DNA of 64,000 nt from Streptomyces sennicomposti (GTDB lineage Bacteria > Actinomycetota > Actinomycetes > Streptomycetales > Streptomycetaceae). Below the pieces are notes generated by a model that saw only the letters and a program-made list of their open reading frames with translations, ran no database searches and was not told the origin of the DNA. Within the stretch, counting starts at the first letter, position 1. The number at the start of each line of letters is the position of its first letter. Location of the stretch: the NCBI RefSeq assembly GCF_019890635.1, contig NZ_JAIOAB010000005.1:62001-126000 (forward strand), read 5' to 3'. Below, one piece after another: positions 59,795 to 64,000 of the stretch. Both the position numbers and the translations under genes were made by a program.

Positions 59795-60798
59795 GCGTCT
59801 TCGGCGGACTCACCGGCTTCGTGCTGCGCCGCGTCCTCGGCGCCGTCGCCACCCTCTTCGCCCTCTCGGTCATCGTCTACGTCGTCTTCTACGCCGCCCC
59901 CGGCAACGTCGCCCAGATCACCTGCGGCCCGCGCTGCTCGCCCGAACAGCTGCACCAGGTCGCCCAGCAACTGCGCCTGGACGACCCGCTGCACGTGCGC
60001 TACTGGCACTTCCTCGAAGGCCTCGTCGCCGGCCACGACTACTCCACCGGCACCTCGGTGGAGCACTGCCCGGCGCCCTGCCTCGGGGTCTCCTACCAGA
60101 GCGGCCGGCAGGTCATGAGCATCATCACGGCCAAGCTCCCGGTGAGCCTGTCCCTCGTCGCCGGCGCGATGGTGCTGTGGCTCGTCCTCGGCGTCGGCAC
60201 CGGGGTGCTCTCCGCCTGGCGGCGCGGCCGCACCTCCGAGCGGGTGCTCACCGCGCTCACCCTCGCGGGCACGGCCACCCCCGTGTTCGTCATCGGACTG
60301 GTCCTGATGATCGTCGTGTGCGGCGAGTTCCAGTGGCTGCCCTTCCCGCAGTACGTGAACCTCACCGACGACCCCGAGCAGTGGGCCTGGAACCTGCTGC
60401 TGCCCTGGCTCTCGCTCGCCCTGATCGAGGCCGCCGCCTTCGCCCGGCTGACCCGCGCCAGCATGCTGGAGACGCTCGCCGAGGACCACATCCGCACCTT
60501 CCGCGCCTACGGCGTCGGCGAGCGGTCGGTCGTCGGCCGGCACGCGCTGCGCGGGGCCCTCGCGCCCGTCATCGCGCTCAACGCCAACAACGTCGGCTCG
60601 GCGGTCGGCGGCGCGGTCCTCACCGAGACCCTCTTCGGCCTGCCCGGCATCGGCCAGGAGCTGGTGCACGCGGTGAACGTCGTCGACCTGCCGGTGGTCG
60701 TCGGCATGGTCCTGGTCGTCGGCTTCTTCGTGGTCATCGCCAACACCGTCGCGGACGTGCTGTTCGCGGTGGCCGACCGACGGGTGGTGCTCGCATGA
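59791..60798 (+). CDS. Peptide ABC transporter permease (DppB type)
   Basis: A 335-residue membrane subunit with an N-terminal helix (VLRRVLGAVATLFALSVIVY) and five more. Its EAA-type loop is RTFRAYGVGERSVVGRHALR (about 233) and the family-typical ETLFGLPGIGQELVHAVN follows. An insertion with four cysteines (CGPRCS, EHCPAPC) in the first external loop is unusual and may form disulfides. AAGGAGGAG site; ATGA overlaps on both sides. Confidence 0.94.
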   Translation: MSVFGGLTGFVLRRVLGAVATLFALSVIVYVVFYAAPGNVAQITCGPRCSPEQLHQVAQQLRLDDPLHVRYWHFLEGLVAGHDYSTGTSVEHCPAPCLGVSYQSGRQVMSIITAKLPVSLSLVAGAMVLWLVLGVGTGVLSAWRRGRTSERVLTALTLAGTATPVFVIGLVLMIVVCGEFQWLPFPQYVNLTDDPEQWAWNLLLPWLSLALIEAAAFARLTRASMLETLAEDHIRTFRAYGVGERSVVGRHALRGALAPVIALNANNVGSAVGGAVLTETLFGLPGIGQELVHAVNVVDLPVVVGMVLVVGFFVVIANTVADVLFAVADRRVVLA

Positions 60799-62429
60799 GC
60801 CCGGTCCAAACCACGGGCGACGCCCGTACGAACCTGGTCGAAGTGACCGATCTGAGCGTGGAGTTCGGGGAGGTGCGCGCCGTGGACGGACTCTCCTTCC
60901 GGCTGGCGCGGGGCGCCGCGCTCGCGCTGGTCGGCGAGTCCGGCTCCGGCAAGTCGACGGTCGCCTCGGCACTGCTCGGACTGCACCACGGCACCGGGGC
61001 GCGGGTGCGCGGCTCGGTTCTGGTCGCCGGGACCGACGTCCAGCGGGCGTCCGGCGAGGAACTGCGGCGGCTGCGCGGCGCGAAGGCCGCCATGGTCTTC
61101 CAGGACCCGCTGTCCTCGCTCGACCCGTACTACGCCATCGGCGACCAGATCGCCGAGGTGTACCGCGTCCATACGCGTGCCTCACGTCGTGCGGCACGCG
61201 CGCGTGCCGTGCGGGTGCTGGAGCGCGTCGGCATCCCGGACGCGGCCCGGCGCTCCCGCGCGCGGCCGCACGAGTTCAGCGGCGGCATGCGCCAGCGCGC
61301 CCTGATCGCCATGGCGCTGGCCTGCGAACCCGATCTGCTGATCGCCGACGAGCCGACCACCGCGCTCGACGTGACCGTCCAGGCGCAGATCCTCGACCTG
61401 CTGCACACGCTGCGCGAGGAGACCGGCATGGGCCTGCTGCTCGTCACCCACGACGTCGGCGTCGCCGCCGAGAGCGTGGACGAGGTGCTGGTCATGCGGG
61501 ACGGGAGGGCGGTCGAGCACGGCCCGGTCACCGCCGTCCTCGGGGCCCCGTCGGCGGCGTACACCCGGGAACTGCTGGGCGCCGTCCCGCGCGTGGACGC
61601 CCCGCGCGAGACCCGGAAGGCGGACTCCGGGCAAGGCGAGGCGGTCCTGGAGGCGACGGGACTGCGCCGCGAGTTCGGGCGGGGCCGAAGGACGCTCACC
61701 GCCGTCGACGGGGTCTCGCTGACCCTGCGCCGGGGCGAGACCCTCGGCGTCGTGGGGGAGAGCGGCAGCGGCAAGACGACGCTCGGCCGGATGCTGGTCG
61801 GGCTGCTGGAGCCGACGGCCGGCGAGGTCCGGTTCGAGGGCCGCGCCCGGCGCGGGGTGGACCCGGCCGTGCAGATGGTCTTCCAGGACCCCGTGTCCTC
61901 CCTCAACCCCCGCCGCAGCGTGGGCGAGTCGGTCGCCGACCCGCTGCGGGCGCGCGGCGAGCGCGACGAGGGGCGCATCCGCCGGCGGGTGACGGAACTG
62001 CTGGAGCGCGTGGGGCTCGAAGGGGCGCACTACGACCGCTACCCGCACGAGTTCAGCGGCGGCCAGCGCCAGCGCGTGGGCATCGCCCGGGCCCTCGCCG
62101 CCGACCCGAAGGTCATCGTGTGCGACGAGCCCGTCTCCGCGCTCGACGTCACCACCCAGGCCCAGGTCGTCGCCCTGCTCGGCGAGTTGCAGCGGGAACT
62201 GGGGATCGCCCTCGTGTTCGTCGCCCACGACCTGGCCGTGGTGCGCCAGGTCAGCGACCGGGTCGCCGTGATGCACCGCGGCCGGATCGTCGAGGAGGGC
62301 CCGGCCGACGAGGTCTACGGCGCGCCGCGCGACCCGTACACCCGGCAGCTGCTGGCCGCCGTGCCCGCGCTCGACCCCGAGGCGGCCGCCCGCCGCCGGG
62401 CCGCCCGCCGGGAGCCGGCCACGGCCTGA
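60795..62429 (+). CDS. Fused dual ATP-binding protein of peptide ABC transporter (DppD-DppF)
   Basis: A 544-residue protein carrying two complete nucleotide-binding domains. The first has GESGSGKST (about 46), FSGGMRQR and [12 protein letters not shown]; the second GESGSGKTT (about 320), [10 protein letters not shown] and [12 protein letters not shown], then an oligopeptide-type C-terminus. Most peptide importers split these over two genes, so this is a single-chain ATPase, common in actinobacteria. ATGA overlap with the DppB-type gene completes the operon. Confidence 0.95.
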   Translation: MSPVQTTGDARTNLVEVTDLSVEFGEVRAVDGLSFRLARGAALALVGESGSGKSTVASALLGLHHGTGARVRGSVLVAGTDVQRASGEELRRLRGAKAAMVFQDPLSSLDPYYAIGDQIAEVYRVHTRASRRAARARAVRVLERVGIPDAARRSRARPHEFSGGMRQRALIAMALACEPDLLIADEPTTALDVTVQAQILDLLHTLREETGMGLLLVTHDVGVAAESVDEVLVMRDGRAVEHGPVTAVLGAPSAAYTRELLGAVPRVDAPRETRKADSGQGEAVLEATGLRREFGRGRRTLTAVDGVSLTLRRGETLGVVGESGSGKTTLGRMLVGLLEPTAGEVRFEGRARRGVDPAVQMVFQDPVSSLNPRRSVGESVADPLRARGERDEGRIRRRVTELLERVGLEGAHYDRYPHEFSGGQRQRVGIARALAADPKVIVCDEPVSALDVTTQAQVVALLGELQRELGIALVFVAHDLAVVRQVSDRVAVMHRGRIVEEGPADEVYGAPRDPYTRQLLAAVPALDPEAAARRRAARREPATA

Positions 62430-62693
62430 GGGCACGCGGAGGACCCCCGCTGGGGAGGCTCACAGGGTGACGGCGGGTAGCTCCGCGAGCCGCTAGCGCG
62501 GTCAAACGCGACCCGCACGGGAAAGTCACGACCGTTCACCCCTTCTGGTGGCGCGATGGACAACCGTCCGTCGCGCCACCGGCATGTCCGCATACCTTCG
62601 TCCCGCTGTACGCCGCCGGCACCGCCCGGCGGCCATCCACCGGCCTGATCGACACGAGAGGCCCTGGGGACGAAGGAGATCGGGGGTGCACGC

Positions 62694-64000
62694 GTGCGCG
62701 TCGGACTGGTGACGGAGAGTGGCTATCCGTATGTGAGCGGTGACGCCGGACTCTGGTGCGAACGGCTCGTGCACGGGCTCGGGCAGCACGAGTTCGACCT
62801 CTACGCGCTCAGCCGCACCCGGCAGCAGGAGGACGAGGGCTGGCGCCCGCTGCCGCCGCAGGTCGCCCGGGTCCGTACGGCGCCCCTGTGGACCTCGGAC
62901 GAGGACCGCGCGGGCTACGGCCGCCGCGCGCGCCGGCGCTTCGCCGAGTGCTACGGCGAACTGGCGGCCGCCCTGGTCACGGCGAGCAACGCCCAACTCG
63001 CCGACCCGGCCCGCCGGACCGGCCGGGACACCCAGGCGGACCGTTTCGCCAGGGCGCTCTACGGACTGGCCGAACTCGCCCGTGACGAGGGCGGACTGCC
63101 GGGCGCGCTGCGCTCGGACACCGCCGTCCGCGCCCTCGAACGCGCCTGCCGCGCGCCCGGCGCACAGCGCGCCGCGCGCCAGGCGCGCGTCCCGGACCTC
63201 CTCGCGGTCGCCGCCCACCTCGAACGCGCCCTGCGCCCCCTCTCCCTCGACTGGCACGAGGAGGACGGCCTCGGCGCCGCCGACCTGTGCCACACGGCGG
63301 CCGGCGGCACCACCGCGCTGCCCGGACTCCTCGCCCGCCACTTCTGCGACATCCCCCTCCTCGTCACCGAGCACGGCGTACCGCTGCGCTCGCACTACCT
63401 GGCCTCCGGCACCACCGGCGCCGCCCCGGCCGTCCGCGCCCTGCTCGCCGCCTTCCACGGCGCCCTGGCCGCCGAGGTCTACCAGCGGGCCGCCCTCGTC
63501 ACCCACGGCAACGCCCACGCCCGCCGCTGGCAGGAGCGCTGCGGCGCCGACCGTGCCCGGCTGCGCACCGTCCACCCCGGCATGGACGCGGCCCCCTTCA
63601 CCGAGGTCGGCGAGGCCCCGCAGACCGCCGACCCGGACACGCTGGTGTGGGTGGGCCGCGTCGAGCCCGCCAAGGACCTCGTCTCCCTGCTGCACGCCTT
63701 CGCCCAGGTGCACACCGCGCTGCCGCACGCGCGGCTGCGGATCGTGGGCTCGGCGACCGGCCCCGACGGGGCCGCCTACCTCGCCCACTGCAAGGCCGTG
63801 GCGGCCCAGCTCTTCCCCGACGAGGCCACGGGACCGCACACCGCCGGCGAGAACCCGGTCTCCTTCGAGGAGACCGGCGGCCCCGAGGCGCCCACCCCCG
63901 CCGACGCCTACGCGGCCGGCTCGGTGATCGTCCTGTCCAGCGTCGTGGAGGGCTTCCCGCTCGGCCTGGTCGAGGCCATGCTCTGCGGGCGCGCGACCGT
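62694..64000 (+). CDS. GT4-family glycosyltransferase (DUF3492/PelF-like), 3' end outside window
   Basis: The 435 visible codons encode an N-terminal DUF3492 domain (VGLVTESGYPYVSGDAGLWC, HEFDLYALSR, LLVTEHGVPLRSHYLA) and the start of a GT-B donor-binding domain (VHPGMDAAPF, LVWVGRVEPAKDLVSLLHAF, SSVVEGFPLGLVEAMLCGR). The E-G-x-P-L-x-x-x-E-A-M motif binds nucleotide-sugar. It should build an exported or cell-surface polysaccharide, by analogy with PelF. GTG 62694 with GAAGGAG further upstream. Unusually long N-terminal domain is family-typical. Confidence 0.92.
   Translation, partial: MRVGLVTESGYPYVSGDAGLWCERLVHGLGQHEFDLYALSRTRQQEDEGWRPLPPQVARVRTAPLWTSDEDRAGYGRRARRRFAECYGELAAALVTASNAQLADPARRTGRDTQADRFARALYGLAELARDEGGLPGALRSDTAVRALERACRAPGAQRAARQARVPDLLAVAAHLERALRPLSLDWHEEDGLGAADLCHTAAGGTTALPGLLARHFCDIPLLVTEHGVPLRSHYLASGTTGAAPAVRALLAAFHGALAAEVYQRAALVTHGNAHARRWQERCGADRARLRTVHPGMDAAPFTEVGEAPQTADPDTLVWVGRVEPAKDLVSLLHAFAQVHTALPHARLRIVGSATGPDGAAYLAHCKAVAAQLFPDEATGPHTAGENPVSFEETGGPEAPTPADAYAAGSVIVLSSVVEGFPLGLVEAMLCGRAT

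Overview
The window is a stretch of very GC-rich DNA (roughly 70% or more) with third-codon-position G/C bias, many GTG starts, strong AGGAGG-type ribosome sites mixed with start codons that sit directly behind a -10 box, and gene families typical of Streptomyces (DUF397 and Scr1-type regulators, mycothiol synthesis, DUF3117, DUF3107, DUF3152). I read it as Streptomyces chromosomal core. No rRNA, tRNA, CRISPR array, intact transposase or prophage gene is visible.

Layout. 1-889 is the tail of a peptide ABC transporter operon, followed by an S9 peptidase and two small membrane proteins. 4050-6412 is an accessory patch: a DUF397 protein and an XRE regulator, a divergent anti-sigma-type ATPase, and two gene remnants. 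6447-7744 holds mycothiol deacetylase MshB and a membrane partner, then a large Gly-rich membrane protein. 10538-14038 is a four-gene operon of drug-type ABC exporter plus DesK/DesR-like two-component system. 14186-25641 carries a SirB1/transglutaminase-like protein, a GNAT enzyme, a 7Fe ferredoxin, DapC, two cell-envelope proteins, DapE, a LOG-family protein, a FolP2-like protein, a DivIVA-like protein, Tag glycosylase, enoyl-CoA hydratase and DUF3117. 25777-32305 is an envelope-stress unit: O-methyltransferase, divergent ECF sigma factor, zinc anti-sigma factor, HtrA protease and TatB. 32603-39241 has Mrp, DUF1003, a soluble MgtE/CBS protein, a lipoprotein and CorA. 39800-46790 contains a suppressor-of-fused protein, an MFS exporter, a zinc-ribbon protein, a PHP phosphoesterase, a MarC protein, a NYN protein and a hydrolase. 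47253-56589 is a DEAD-box helicase, ferritin-like protein, DUF3107, TetR, hydrolase and DUF3152 metalloprotease block. 56592-62429 is a second complete peptide ABC operon with a palindromic promoter and a leaderless 30-residue ORF. 62694 to the end is a GT4 glycosyltransferase cut by the window edge.

How the genes fit together. Lysine/diaminopimelate synthesis (dapC, dapE), mycothiol (mshB), envelope quality control (sigma/anti-sigma/HtrA/TatB), divalent-cation handling (MgtE-like, CorA) and peptide uptake dominate. From memory, much of 6447-39241 follows the order of Mycobacterium tuberculosis Rv1170-Rv1239c, and 47253-56589 follows Rv3207c-Rv3211, so most of this is an old actinobacterial backbone. 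The novelty lies in its decoration: nested inverted repeats between fdx and dapC, tandem repeats with a 33-bp period in both coding and non-coding DNA, three proteins with very long low-complexity cytoplasmic tails, about a dozen probable leaderless starts, and two genes whose conserved N-termini need non-standard start codons.
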